This document shows positions 1 to 8,523 of a DNA stretch of 64,000 nucleotides, piece by piece. The notes under the pieces were generated by a model. That model saw only the letters and a list, made by a program, of their open reading frames with translations. It was not told the origin of the DNA and did not search any database. Both the position numbers and the translations under genes were made by a program. This DNA comes from Ruminiclostridium sp. GTDB taxonomy: Bacteria > Bacillota > Clostridia > Oscillospirales > Ruminococcaceae. The stretch is taken from NCBI GenBank assembly GCA_017624025.1, contig JAGANY010000016.1, forward strand, positions 49,717 to 113,716. Reading direction: 5' to 3'. Positions within the stretch are counted from its first letter, which is position 1. Every line of letters begins with the position of its first letter.

Positions 1-1408
1 AGAAGCCTTCGCTTTCGTAAACCTCGTCATAGATGTAATATGTTCTTGAAACACGTCTTCCGCTTTTAAGAGTATAGTAGATATAGAAGTCTGAGGTTTT
101 GTGAGTGTACGGCTCGAGCTCAGTTGTTTCGTGTCTGCCTGTTTCATCGAACTCAACAGCCATATCGATAATATGCTTATGCTCGTCGGTAATAAGCTTT
201 ATAGCGTCCTCGGAATATACGGTTATATAGTTTCTTGTTGACCTGCCGTAATCCGAGTTATAGTGGTTTACGCTTATTTCAGCACTTTCGATAACAGAAG
301 GGGAGGGGATATAGTGTGCGATACCGAAGCCGTCTGTAATAGCGAGAGCGAAACAGATTGCAATACCTCCGCCTAAGGTAAGTATATATTTTACGCCGAA
401 TTTAAGGATGCCGTTTATCTTCTTATAGTTTACTACTTCGAGGATAAGCATAATTATAAGAAGAATTACGCACATAACGGTTATTGTAATTGAGATGCCC
501 GAATAATCGTTATAGTTTATAAGGTCAAAAATCGCTACATAAAGAAGAATAAAGGCAAGTGCAACGATTGTTGAAGCAACAGGGTAGGAGAACTTGAAAA
601 CGAAGGTCTTTCCGATATTTTCCGCACGGCGTTTTTTATAGCTGATGTAAGCGAGGGCGGTAAAAACAACGGTCATAGCTATCGCATAAACGTAGAACAA
701 CGGTGCACTCTCCATAAATATGGATATAGCGTTGCCGATAGGCCAGATTCTTACGACAGGAGAAAGGAAAACCTCTGTATAGGTATCGGAAATACCTACA
801 CAGTCATAAATCGAAAGGTAGCATCCGAGAGCGGTAATACCGAAAAGTACAATGTTAAGCCCGATAGGATAAAGGATAGCCTCTGCTACTCTTCCGCAGG
901 CAGTTATTACAGCAATATTAAGTGTTGCAAACATAATAAGGCAGAAGAAACCCTTAAGTGCATACATAGAGATGTTTTCAAAATCGTATGAAAAGGGCGG
1001 GAAGAAGCTTTCGATAATTGCCGTTATTCCGCAGGATATAAGAAACGGTACAGCGAAGGGGAGTATGGACGAAAGAATGTCAATAACGAAACGCTGGTTT
1101 CCTGTAATGGGGAGAGAGAGGATGTTGTCGGCCTTTGTTTTCGTATAAAGATGCTTAAGGGAGATAAGAGGGGTAATATAGCTCATTGCACATATACCTA
1201 TTATCGAAATAACGCTCAGTGCAAAAAGCGGAGCATAGATATCGTTGTTTATTACCTCAAAATCCGCGTATTGATCTAAAAGTAATGAAGTAACGAGGAG
1301 AGGGAAGCCTAAAATCGCAAAGATACAGGAAAAGATAGTACAAAGCTTTACCCGTCCGAGCTGGAAGCCGAAATATGATCTGGTATAATTAAAGGTCTTT
1401 TCCGTCAT
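1..1408 (-). CDS. ABC transporter permease (3' end beyond window)
   Basis: I translated this frame by hand from the ATG at 1408 down to base 2 and met no stop; about 469 codons are visible and the C-terminus lies outside the window. The first 300 or so residues carry repeated hydrophobic segments (for example FSCIFAILGFPLLVTSLLL near the N-terminus), then a more polar Tyr-rich region follows. The start overlaps the last 20 bases of the ATPase gene, so the two are translationally coupled and probably form one exporter under the GntR regulator upstream. YtrABC-like systems have this arrangement. The substrate cannot be told from sequence. Confidence 0.8.
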   Translation of the reverse strand, partial: MTEKTFNYTRSYFGFQLGRVKLCTIFSCIFAILGFPLLVTSLLLDQYADFEVINNDIYAPLFALSVISIIGICAMSYITPLISLKHLYTKTKADNILSLPITGNQRFVIDILSSILPFAVPFLISCGITAIIESFFPPFSYDFENISMYALKGFFCLIMFATLNIAVITACGRVAEAILYPIGLNIVLFGITALGCYLSIYDCVGISDTYTEVFLSPVVRIWPIGNAISIFMESAPLFYVYAIAMTVVFTALAYISYKKRRAENIGKTFVFKFSYPVASTIVALAFILLYVAIFDLINYNDYSGISITITVMCVILLIIMLILEVVNYKKINGILKFGVKYILTLGGGIAICFALAITDGFGIAHYIPSPSVIESAEISVNHYNSDYGRSTRNYITVYSEDAIKLITDEHKHIIDMAVEFDETGRHETTELEPYTHKTSDFYIYYTLKSGRRVSRTYYIYDEVYESEGF

Positions 1409-2282
1409 AACCGAGCACCTCCATTTCATAAATAAATATCTCATCAAGAGTAAGGGGTATCATATCAACAAAGCGGGGATTGTGCTTTTCAACAGAGGCA
1501 CGTATTTCTTCCTCTGTACCCTTTGCAATAATATTTGTAACGCTTCCGCTGTTTTCGATATGTAAAATTTCGATTTCGGGGAAATCCTCCTTCGAGGGAG
1601 CGGTCGGGAAAGAGGTCTGAACCTTTCTGATGCTTCCCATAACGCTGTCAAGCTCACGGCAGAAGATAATCTTTCCTCCGTGGAGTAAAGCGGCAGTGTC
1701 ACAGAATTCCTGTACTTCCTTTAAATTGTGCGAAGAAAGGATAATTGTTGCTCCGTTATCAATCATAGCGTCAATCATCATATTCTTTACAATAATTCTC
1801 ATAGTCGGGTCGAGACCGTCGAATGCTTCGTCAAGGAAAATGTACTTTGTACAGCAGGCGATAGCACAGATAACGATAGCCTGTCTTTTCATACCCTTTG
1901 AGAATGTTGAAAGCTTTTTATTCATAGGGAGATTAAGAACACTATGAAGCTTTACGAATTTTTCTTCGGAGAATGTGCGGTAAAAACGCTTGTAGTAGTT
2001 TTTAAGCTGTTTTAAGGTATAGTTTGTGAACTGTATTGTTTCATCGTTTATGAAGCATATCTGTTCCTTTATTTTAACATTATCGTAAATGTCCTCGCCG
2101 TCAATCTTTATGGAGCCCTCCTGTAGCTGATAGATGCCCGATAAAAGACGGAGAATGGTAGATTTACCTGCACCGTTGGAGCCTAAGAGCCCGAATGCTC
2201 TTCCGTCGGGGACAGTCATTGTAACACCGTCGAGAATGACATTTTCATCGAAGCTCAGCTTTACGTCCTTAAGTTCAATCAT
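1389..2282 (-). CDS. ABC transporter ATP-binding protein
   Basis: A 297-aa nucleotide-binding subunit that should power the membrane protein encoded next to it. Walker A GSNGAGKST lies near residues 34-42, the signature is a degenerate LSTFSKGMKRQ near 122-132, Walker B with the catalytic Glu is YIFLDEAFDGLD, and the switch His is in SSHNLKE. The C-terminal ~80 residues are a short accessory region common in drug/bacitracin-type exporters. The gene starts inside the end of the GntR gene (8-bp overlap) and overlaps the permease at its own end, giving a tight three-gene operon. Confidence 0.92.
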   Translation of the reverse strand: MIELKDVKLSFDENVILDGVTMTVPDGRAFGLLGSNGAGKSTILRLLSGIYQLQEGSIKIDGEDIYDNVKIKEQICFINDETIQFTNYTLKQLKNYYKRFYRTFSEEKFVKLHSVLNLPMNKKLSTFSKGMKRQAIVICAIACCTKYIFLDEAFDGLDPTMRIIVKNMMIDAMIDNGATIILSSHNLKEVQEFCDTAALLHGGKIIFCRELDSVMGSIRKVQTSFPTAPSKEDFPEIEILHIENSGSVTNIIAKGTEEEIRASVEKHNPRFVDMIPLTLDEIFIYEMEVLGYDGKDL

Positions 2283-2640
2283 CAGACTTTTCCTCCTTTA
2301 TAAGCTTAATAATTTCCTCTTTTGTAATACCTGCCTTAAGGGCTTCGGCGATACTTTCCGAAAGCTCCTTAAGAAGCTTTTTCTTTATGATTTCTTCGGT
2401 AGTCTCTGTTTTTGCCACGTAGCTTCCCTTTGCAGGGATAGAGTAGGTAAGTCCGTTCTGTTCAAGCATAGCGTAAGCCTTCTGAACAGTATTCGGGTTT
2501 ATTCCGAGGGATTTTGCTACTTCGCGTACAGCAGGTAGCTTTTCGTTTTCCTTAAGGGTACCGTTTGCGATTAGCTCAGTTATCTTTGATACAAGCTGTT
2601 CGTAAATGGGAGCACCGCCTTCAAGCTGCATTGCAAACAC
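2275..2640 (-). CDS. GntR-family transcriptional regulator, YtrA-like
   Basis: A 121-aa protein with an N-terminal GntR winged helix: PIYEQLVSKITELIANG, then LPAVREVAKSLGINPNTVQKAY as the recognition part, and no large effector-binding domain. This short build is typical of the YtrA subfamily, which represses its own ABC transporter operon. The start is GTG at 2640, with AGGAGG at 2648-2653 spaced 7 bases; the in-frame ATG nine bases downstream would be too far from that site. Autoregulation through the palindrome at 2660-2684 is inferred. Confidence 0.9.
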   Translation of the reverse strand: MFAMQLEGGAPIYEQLVSKITELIANGTLKENEKLPAVREVAKSLGINPNTVQKAYAMLEQNGLTYSIPAKGSYVAKTETTEEIIKKKLLKELSESIAEALKAGITKEEIIKLIKEEKSDD

Positions 2641-2659
2641 TGTATTACCTCCTTGCTTA

Positions 2660-2684
2660 ACTGTATTAGTTCAATTAGTACAGT
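2660..2684. promoter_or_regulatory. Palindromic operator, probable GntR (YtrA-like) site
   Basis: Imperfect 25-bp palindrome with outer arms ACTGTATTAG and, on the other strand, ACTGTACTAA, placed between the -10 box and the ribosome site. A further ACTGTATTAG half-site lies in the promoter spacer (about 2699-2708). Position and repeat favour a repressor site; assignment to the adjacent GntR protein is inference. Confidence 0.65.
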
Positions 2685-2688
2685 TTGT

Positions 2689-2717
2689 ATTATAACAGCT
2701 AATACAGTTTTTGTCAA
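2689..2717 (-). promoter_or_regulatory. Promoter of the GntR/ABC operon
   Basis: On the minus strand TTGACA (2717-2712), a 17-base spacer and TATAAT (2694-2689): a perfect sigma-A consensus. The spacer contains ACTGTATTAG, one half of the palindrome found just downstream, so bound regulator would block polymerase. Confidence 0.85.
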
Positions 2718-2821
2718 TAGCTTTTTTTGAAAAAATTTCATAAGTGTTAGTAAAAAACATCCAAAAAACTTTCTCTCCGCATAAAAAAAGAGGTTAAAAC
2801 ATAGAAAAAGAAAAAATCCTG

Positions 2822-2850
2822 TTGCATTGTCGTACTAAAAGTTCTATAAT
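2822..2850 (+). promoter_or_regulatory. Promoter of the antiporter gene
   Basis: TTGCAT (2822-2827), 17-base spacer, TATAAT (2845-2850), with the start codon 43 bases further on. The rest of the gap 2718-2821 is AT-rich with no gene or repeat that I can see. Confidence 0.7.
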
Positions 2851-2892
2851 ATCAAAGGTTTAAATTTATATAGTACAGAAAGAAGAAAAGAA

Positions 2893-4095
2893 ATGGAAAC
2901 AACAATAGAATTATTTAAAGACCTCGCTATTATAATATTAGCGGCAAAGGTATGTGGAATCTGGGCAAAGAAGCTTAAAGCACCCCAGGTAGTAGGCGAA
3001 ATAATCGCCGGTCTTCTTATCGGACCCAGCGTTCTCGGACTTGTGGACCAGTCGGATATACTCGCATCAATGGCGGAAATCGGCGTAGTTCTTCTTATGT
3101 TCGGTGCAGGACTTGAAACGAATTTCAAGGAGCTTATGAAAACAGGACCTAAGGCTCTGCTTGTTGCAGTGGTAGGCGTTTTTGTTCCTCTTCTCGGCGG
3201 CTTCCTGCTTTACGGCTGTTTTTACGGCTTCGGGGATATGGGAAGCGACGAGTTTTACAGAGGCGTATTTATCGGTACGATTATGACCGCTACTTCTGTA
3301 GGTATAACTGTCCAGACCTTAAAGGAGCTCGGAAAGCTTAAAAGCGAAATAGGAACACTTGTTGTAAGTGCGGCAATTATCGACGACGTTATCGGTATTA
3401 TTGTGCTTACATTTGTAATCGGTATGAAAACTCCCGACTCGAACCCTCTCGACGTTATAAAGAACACAGGCTTTTTCTTCCTCTTCTGTGTGCTTGCGGG
3501 AATAATCTGTTATTACGTTTTCAAGTATATCGACAAGCGTCACCCTCACCAGAGACGTATTCCGATTTTAGGACTTGCTCTCTGTATGATAATGGCATAT
3601 TCTGCCGAGCATTTCTTTGGTATCGCTGATATTACAGGTGCTTATGTTGCTGGGCTTATTCTTTGTAACCTTCGTGATTCAGAGTATATTGCGGAAAAAA
3701 TGGATATAAGCTCATATATGCTTTTTGGTCCTGTTTTCTTCGCAAGTATCGGTCTTAAAACAGAATTTTCGGGCTTCACTCCCGCACTTTTAGGCTTCTC
3801 TCTCCTTTTCGTCACGGTTGCACTTTTAACTAAGATAATCGGCTGTGGTGCGATAGCTAAGCTTTTCAAGTACAACATAAAGGACAGCCTTAAAGTAGGC
3901 GTGGGTATGATGACAAGAGGCGAGGTAGCCCTTATCGTTGCACAGAAGGGACTTTCGGTAGGACTTCTTGACCCGTTATATTTTACCTCTGTAATTCTTC
4001 TTATAATAGTTTCATCCATTCTTACCCCTATTATAATGAAGCTTCTCTTCAGAGGGGAAAAGAGCACAGCAGAGAATGCTGTTGTAACGGAATAG
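2893..4095 (+). CDS. Cation:proton antiporter (CPA2 / KefB-like)
   Basis: A 400-aa integral membrane exchanger for monovalent cations and protons. Hydrophobic helices run along the whole length. Family landmarks are QVVGEIIAGLLIGPSVLGL near residues 34-52, GVVLLMFGAGLETNF near 66-80, DITGAYVAGLIL in the second half and RGEVALIVAQKGL near the C-terminus. It ends after the membrane domain and lacks the cytosolic TrkA/RCK domain of KefB and KefC, so any gating subunit would be separate. It has its own promoter, ends with TAG, and a repeat and terminator follow. Ion preference (Na+ or K+) cannot be judged. Confidence 0.85.
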   Translation: METTIELFKDLAIIILAAKVCGIWAKKLKAPQVVGEIIAGLLIGPSVLGLVDQSDILASMAEIGVVLLMFGAGLETNFKELMKTGPKALLVAVVGVFVPLLGGFLLYGCFYGFGDMGSDEFYRGVFIGTIMTATSVGITVQTLKELGKLKSEIGTLVVSAAIIDDVIGIIVLTFVIGMKTPDSNPLDVIKNTGFFFLFCVLAGIICYYVFKYIDKRHPHQRRIPILGLALCMIMAYSAEHFFGIADITGAYVAGLILCNLRDSEYIAEKMDISSYMLFGPVFFASIGLKTEFSGFTPALLGFSLLFVTVALLTKIIGCGAIAKLFKYNIKDSLKVGVGMMTRGEVALIVAQKGLSVGLLDPLYFTSVILLIIVSSILTPIIMKLLFRGEKSTAENAVVTE

Positions 4096-4103
4096 TCTTT
4101 TAT

Positions 4104-4247
4104 TGATGAATAATGAAAAATGAATGATGAATGATTAAGGTGTCCGTCTTCGACGGACGGATTTAAATAAGATTTTAAGTCTGAGTACTTTTTAGCCAAT
4201 TATTTAAATTAATGCCCAGTGGCCGTATCCTAATTATTCATCATTCA
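4104..4247. repeat. MITE-like palindromic repeat, copy A
   Basis: Terminal inverted repeats GAATGATGAATGATTAAGG (ending 4140) and CCTAATTATTCATCATTC (4229-4246), a nested inverted pair ATTTAAATAA (4161-4170) and TTATTTAAAT (4200-4209), and an inner 7-bp hairpin GTCCGTC/GACGGAC (4142-4158). The same module AAGGTRTC-hairpin-GGATTTAAAT recurs at 30304 and in part at 56605. Non-coding. Confidence 0.7.
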
Positions 4248-4251
4248 GCTG

Positions 4252-4280
4252 ACCACAGTGTATATTACGCTGTGGTTTTT
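4252..4280 (+). terminator. Terminator downstream of antiporter
   Basis: Stem ACCACAG (4252-4258) / CTGTGGT (4270-4276) followed by TTTTT. Confidence 0.65.
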
Positions 4281-4294
4281 ATATAATATTTTGT

Positions 4295-4323
4295 TTGACA
4301 TTTACAGATAGCTGTGATATAAT
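4295..4323 (+). promoter_or_regulatory. Promoter of the zinc-ribbon membrane protein
   Basis: TTGACA (4295-4300), 17-base spacer, TATAAT (4318-4323): full consensus, 66 bases before the ATG at 4390. Confidence 0.8.
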
Positions 4324-4389
4324 TTATTTAATTGTAAGATAATAACGCAAGATACGTTTTTAAGGCGTTTTTTAAGGAAAGGAATCGTT

Positions 4390-5379
4390 ATGGCAGTTAT
4401 TTATTGTCCCCAGTGTGACAGTGAAATTCCCGAAAAGGTAGCTATCTGTCCGAGCTGTGGCTTTAATCTTGATACATACGCTGAGGAAGAGCAGGACGAA
4501 CAGTTTAACAGCCTTCTTAATGCGGCAAACAAAAAGCTCAGTGAAGACAACGGAGAAGCCGCTCCCGAAGGAGAAAAGAGTAATTCCACTATTTCACAGA
4601 GTCAGATTGACGCACTTCTCGGAGGAAATATTGTTGACCTTTCGGGAAGCGGAAAGCCAAAGAAAACTGTAAAAAAAGAATCGGAAAAGCCTCCCGTAAG
4701 CAAGATTGCAGAGGAAAAGCCTCTTGAAAAAGAGAAAGCGGAAGAAAAGTCTCCCGAAGCTGCTGAAACAGCAGTAAAAGAAGCTGTGGAAGAGACAGAA
4801 ACGTTTGAAGCTGCTCCGGCTGTATCTGCTCCCGCTGCAAAGAAAAGCGGCAATATTTCAGCAATTGTTACTGTTGCGGCGGTAGTTGTCGCACTTGCTT
4901 TAGGTTTTTGCATTTCGCTTTTAATGTTTGGTAACGTTATAAAAACCCCCGAAGAATCCTTCGCTATAAAAGCGGCGAATGCTGTAAACAGCAAGCTCAG
5001 CGTTAATGAAAATCTCTGTGTTTATAAGGCTTATGTAAAGCTCGGTGCGGCTTCGGACGAATGCATTATTTATGCAATAACCGACTATAAGGATACTGTT
5101 TCCGCATCAAAATACCGTGTTGTAATAAATAAAGAAGACGAAAACATAATAAACATATACTATACTGTTGACGAAAACAGTGCGGAATATCTTGCTATGA
5201 AAAACAGCGAGGATCCCGAGGTTCGTATCCAGGCAAGCGTTTTAAAGAACTATTCCGATTCTATCGAAGACGCACACCGTGAAATCTCTATCGGAACTCC
5301 GTCCTGGAAAAGCGTTGATATTTCTACAATCAACAGCAATATTACGTCCAGACCAACAAAGAATACTGCTGAGGAATAA
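4390..5379 (+). CDS. Zinc-ribbon single-pass membrane protein
   Basis: A 329-aa protein of unknown role. Residues 6-23 form a zinc ribbon (CPQCDSEIPEKVAICPSCG). A charged, low-complexity region rich in Glu, Lys and Ala follows, then one transmembrane helix near residues 155-180 (AIVTVAAVVVALALGFCISLL) and an extracytoplasmic domain of about 145 residues. Near residue 69 the segment SQSQIDALLGG resembles the LSQ-x-x-IDALL peptide at the N-terminus of FliM, which binds CheY; whether that matters here is unknown. The next gene begins 24 bases downstream and is probably co-transcribed. Confidence 0.75.
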   Translation: MAVIYCPQCDSEIPEKVAICPSCGFNLDTYAEEEQDEQFNSLLNAANKKLSEDNGEAAPEGEKSNSTISQSQIDALLGGNIVDLSGSGKPKKTVKKESEKPPVSKIAEEKPLEKEKAEEKSPEAAETAVKEAVEETETFEAAPAVSAPAAKKSGNISAIVTVAAVVVALALGFCISLLMFGNVIKTPEESFAIKAANAVNSKLSVNENLCVYKAYVKLGAASDECIIYAITDYKDTVSASKYRVVINKEDENIINIYYTVDENSAEYLAMKNSEDPEVRIQASVLKNYSDSIEDAHREISIGTPSWKSVDISTINSNITSRPTKNTAEE

Positions 5380-5403
5380 GCAGGCTTTCGGGGAGGAAAT
5401 ACA

Positions 5404-6144
5404 TTGAATATTTTTGCGGTTTACAGCCTGCCTCAGCTTTTATTTCTGTTCTATCTTTTCTGTAATATAGGCTGGGTCATAGAATCAACGGTAGAGACCC
5501 TTTACCGTAAAAGCTTCATAAACAGAGGCTTTTTAAAAGGTCCGTATATACCGATTTACGGTTTTGGCGGTGTGACAATACTTGTGTGTTGTATGCCCTT
5601 TAACGAGAACGGCTTTCTCGTTTATCTTGTAGGTGTTCTTTCCTGTACGACCCTCGAATATTTCGTGGGCTGGGTTATGGAATCTATTTTCCAGAAGCAG
5701 TTCTGGGACTACAGTATGCTTAAATTCACCTATAAGAACCGTATATCCCTTATTCCGTCCCTTTTCTGGGGACTTCTGTCGCTGTTTATGGTCTATATCC
5801 TTTATGATATAGTTGATGCAGTGGTAAACTTTATACCTTTGAATTTCGTAGCAATCTATGATATAGTTTTCTCGCTTATTATGGCTGTGGATATTTTTAT
5901 AAGCGTTTCAAGTCATATCCACTTCAAGGAATATCTCAAGAAATTCCCTGCAGAAAAGGCGAAGAAGCTTTTAAGAAACAAGTACATACGCCTCGGCGGT
6001 GAGGTTATTAAACGCCGACAGAGAAGAATTGTGCGTATGTTCGAACGGTTAAGATCGGAAATACTCGATAATGATGATGATTGGTTCGAGGAATTTCCCG
6101 AAATGGAAGACGAGAGAGAGGAAAAAGAATCCGCAAAGGAGTAA
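5404..6144 (+). CDS. CmpB-like membrane protein (putative ABC transporter type IV family)
   Basis: A 246-aa membrane protein with about five hydrophobic segments and a basic then acidic cytoplasmic tail (RRQRRIVRMFERLR, ending in EEKESAKE). The N-terminal run FCNIGWVIESTVETL and KGPYIPIYGFGG match what I know of the CmpB family (PF06541), widespread in Clostridia and of unproven function. The start is TTG at 5404: GGAGG at 5392-5396 is spaced 7 bases from it and no ATG is near. It sits in a probable operon with the zinc-ribbon gene upstream and the HD gene 7 bases downstream. Confidence 0.8.
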   Translation: MNIFAVYSLPQLLFLFYLFCNIGWVIESTVETLYRKSFINRGFLKGPYIPIYGFGGVTILVCCMPFNENGFLVYLVGVLSCTTLEYFVGWVMESIFQKQFWDYSMLKFTYKNRISLIPSLFWGLLSLFMVYILYDIVDAVVNFIPLNFVAIYDIVFSLIMAVDIFISVSSHIHFKEYLKKFPAEKAKKLLRNKYIRLGGEVIKRRQRRIVRMFERLRSEILDNDDDWFEEFPEMEDEREEKESAKE

Positions 6145-6151
6145 TCTCTTT

Positions 6152-6838
6152 ATGAAGAATAATCCCGAGTTTCAGAAAGCAGTCTCCACGGTACTTGACA
6201 GTAAAAATCTCCAGCTTACAAAAACCTTTACCCAGCACGGGAATGTATCCGTTTTTGCCCACTCTATGGCTGTGGCGGCATACAGCAAGATGCTGGCTGA
6301 TAAGCTTAAGCTTAAATATGACAGCGAAAGCCTCGTAAGAGGGGCAATGCTTCACGATTTCTTTCTTTACGACTGGCACGAGACATCAAATATCGGCGAC
6401 GGTCTTCACGGCTTTGCTCATCCTTATACTGCTTCTAAAAACGCAATCCGTGAATTTAAGCTTAGTCCCCGTGAGCTTGATATAATAAGAAAGCATATGT
6501 GGCCGCTTACCTTTACGAAGCTTCCGAAATACCGTGAAAGCTGGCTTGTGTGTGCGGTAGATAAGTATTGTTCGGTTCTTGAGACCTTTAAGCTCAACAA
6601 GTACAACGATTTCAGCTTCGTAAACCCGAAGCTTATAAAGAAGCTTCAGCAGGAAAGAGAGCTTAATCTTCGTCTCGAAGAAGGCAAGGGAAAGCTTAAG
6701 GAGTATATCCACCGTACGAACGAAGAAGCTGCTGAAAAGCAGAAGGAAGCAAGAAAAAAGATTTCCGAATTAAGAAAAAACAACAATCAGCCAAAGAATA
6801 TTAGCAGATATGAGCAGTATAAAGCAAGAAAAGGTTAA
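6152..6838 (+). CDS. HD-domain phosphohydrolase
   Basis: A 228-aa cytosolic metal-dependent phosphohydrolase of the HD superfamily; the substrate is not known. The metal-binding pattern is visible: His in FAHSMAVAAYS, then GAMLHDFFLYDWH with the paired His-Asp, later HGFAHPYTASKNA and KHMWPL, and a distal Asp in AVDKYCSV. The C-terminal ~60 residues are basic and helical. I take ATG 6152, preceded by AAGGAG at 6136-6141 (10-base spacing); a longer frame back to 6071 would overlap the upstream gene and has no better site. Confidence 0.85.
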   Translation: MKNNPEFQKAVSTVLDSKNLQLTKTFTQHGNVSVFAHSMAVAAYSKMLADKLKLKYDSESLVRGAMLHDFFLYDWHETSNIGDGLHGFAHPYTASKNAIREFKLSPRELDIIRKHMWPLTFTKLPKYRESWLVCAVDKYCSVLETFKLNKYNDFSFVNPKLIKKLQQERELNLRLEEGKGKLKEYIHRTNEEAAEKQKEARKKISELRKNNNQPKNISRYEQYKARKG

Positions 6839-6855
6839 AAATCCAACATTTTCTA

Positions 6856-6884
6856 TTGACAATACGCTATTACTGTGATACAAT
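6856..6884 (+). promoter_or_regulatory. Promoter of metK leader
   Basis: TTGACA (6856-6861), 17-base spacer, TACAAT (6879-6884). Transcription would begin just before the riboswitch aptamer. Confidence 0.8.
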
Positions 6885-6901
6885 TACAAAGTAAACAAAA
6901 A

Positions 6902-7046
6902 GTCCTTATCAAGAGCAGCGGAGGAACAGGTCCTGTGAAGCTGCGGCAACCGTTCGGAAACGAAAATGGTGCCAATTCCTGCGTCGAAAGACGGAAGATG
7001 AGGGAGTACGAAAAAATTACGGCTCCCATAATAGGGAGCTTTTTTG
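6902..7046 (+). ncRNA. SAM-I (S-box) riboswitch with terminator
   Basis: The leader holds the S-box core elements in order: CTTATCAAGAG (6905-6915), GGAGG-AACAGG-TCCTGTGAAG, GCGGCAACC (6943-6951), a variable stem, GGTGCCAATTCCTGC (6968-6982) and the closing GATGAGGGA. An intrinsic terminator follows, stem GCTCCC (7022-7027) / GGGAGC (7034-7039) with a T-run. By the known mechanism, S-adenosylmethionine binding favours the terminator and shuts off metK, the enzyme that makes it. Confidence 0.93.
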
Positions 7047-7086
7047 TTTAGAATAAAACCAATAAAAAAGAAAGGAACAAAGAAAA

Positions 7087-8262
7087 ATGGCAAAATTTTT
7101 ATTTACCTCTGAAAGCGTTACAGAAGGACATCCCGATAAAATCTGTGACAGAATTTCCGACAGCGTTTTAGACGCACTTTTAGCACAGGACCCTATGTCC
7201 CGTGTAGCTTGCGAAACCTGCACAACAACAGGTCTCGTTATGGTTATGGGCGAAATTACAACAAAGGCTGTAATTGATATCCCTGCTATTGTTCGTGAAA
7301 CAGTACGCGAAATCGGTTATGACAATGCTGAATACGGTTTCGACTGCAACACCTGTGCAGTTATGACAACTCTCGATAAGCAGTCCCCCGATATCGCTAT
7401 GGGCGTTGACAACGCTCTCGAAGGCAGAGAAGAAAACGCTATGGATACAGGTGCAGGCGACCAGGGTATGATGTTCGGTTACGCTTGTACAGAAACTCCC
7501 GAGCTTATGCCTCTTCCTATCTCTCTTGCACAGAAGCTTGCAAAGAAGCTTACAGACGTAAGAAAGAGCAGCGAACTCGATTATCTCCTTCCCGACGGTA
7601 AGTCCCAGGTTACAGTTGAATATGATGACGGAAAGCCCGTAAGAGTTGATACAGTAGTTATCTCCTCTCAGCATAAGGCTTCCGCAACTCTCGAACAGAT
7701 CCGTAAGGATGTAATCGAAAAGATCATCAAGACAACAATCCCCGCAAATCTCCTCGATGAAAATACAAAGTACTATGTAAACCCCACAGGCCGTTTCGTT
7801 GTAGGCGGACCTCAGGGCGACAGCGGTCTTACAGGCCGTAAGATAATCGTTGATACATACGGCGGTTACGCAAGACACGGCGGCGGTGCTTTCTCCGGTA
7901 AGGACCCGACAAAGGTTGACCGTTCCGCTGCTTACGCTGCAAGATATGTAGCTAAGAATATCGTAGCAGCAGGTCTCGCTGAAAAGTGTGAAGTTGAACT
8001 TGCTTACGCAATCGGCGTAGCTAAGCCCGTTTCCGTATTCGTTGATACTTTCGGTACAGGTAAGGTAGGCGACGATAAGATCAGCGAAGCAGTAAACAAG
8101 GTATTTGACCTCCGTCCCGCTGCTATCATCTCCACTCTCGAACTCAGAAAGCCCCAGTATAAGGAGCTTTCCGCATACGGCCACATGGGTAGAGAAGAAC
8201 TCGGCGTAGCATGGGAAAAGACAGACAAGGTTGACGCTCTTAAGGCAGCAATCAACGGCTGA
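7087..8262 (+). CDS. metK: S-adenosylmethionine synthetase
   Basis: Makes S-adenosylmethionine from methionine and ATP. The 391 residues match the usual family length. Visible landmarks are the N-terminal [16 protein letters not shown] with the ATP-contacting His, [12 protein letters not shown] near residue 121 (the ATP-motif hexapeptide region), [18 protein letters not shown], and the Gly-rich loop [18 protein letters not shown] with catalytic Lys and Asp. Its only neighbour in the transcript is the SAM-I riboswitch, giving product feedback. Downstream lies the three-hairpin repeat rather than a simple terminator. Confidence 0.98.
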   Translation: MAKFLFTSESVTEGHPDKICDRISDSVLDALLAQDPMSRVACETCTTTGLVMVMGEITTKAVIDIPAIVRETVREIGYDNAEYGFDCNTCAVMTTLDKQSPDIAMGVDNALEGREENAMDTGAGDQGMMFGYACTETPELMPLPISLAQKLAKKLTDVRKSSELDYLLPDGKSQVTVEYDDGKPVRVDTVVISSQHKASATLEQIRKDVIEKIIKTTIPANLLDENTKYYVNPTGRFVVGGPQGDSGLTGRKIIVDTYGGYARHGGGAFSGKDPTKVDRSAAYAARYVAKNIVAAGLAEKCEVELAYAIGVAKPVSVFVDTFGTGKVGDDKISEAVNKVFDLRPAAIISTLELRKPQYKELSAYGHMGREELGVAWEKTDKVDALKAAING

Positions 8263-8270
8263 TTATAAAA

Positions 8271-8523
8271 ATATCCGTAAGGGTATCGTTTTTATAGAAA
8301 CAGTATAAGTATTTATCGGGAGAAACCTTTCTGAAGAAAGGCTTTCTCCCGAACCCACTTCCAAAGACTTTTAATATAAATTCAAGACCCACAGGATTAC
8401 TCTGTGGGTCTTGAATTTAAACTGAAAGTTTTCGGAAGGGAGTATGAGGGAAATCCCTTTTTCAAAAGGGTTTCCCTCAATAATACCCGTACTGATTTTA
8501 AAGAAATGATACCTTTACAGGAT
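8271..8523. repeat. Three-hairpin repeat, copy 1, inside outer inverted repeat
   Basis: Core about 8304-8488, inverted relative to the copies at 14839 and 17443. It holds the hairpin GGGAGAAACCTTTC/GAAAGGCTTTCTCCC, the central hairpin AAGACCCACAG/CTGTGGGTCTT and the hairpin GAGGGAAA-CCC/GGG-TTTCCCTC. Outside the core, ATCCGTAAGGGTATC (8273-8287) pairs imperfectly with GATACCTTTACAGGAT (8508-8523), forming a locus-specific outer stem between metK and a possible minus-strand small gene. A 67-codon frame at 8404-8607 is a by-product of the repeat and is not called. Confidence 0.8.

Noticed and set aside
7180-8184. Long minus-strand open frame (334 codons) opposite metK
   Set aside because: It is a shadow: metK is certain on the other strand, the antisense protein is Cys/Ser-rich with no motif, and long antisense frames are common under this codon use.
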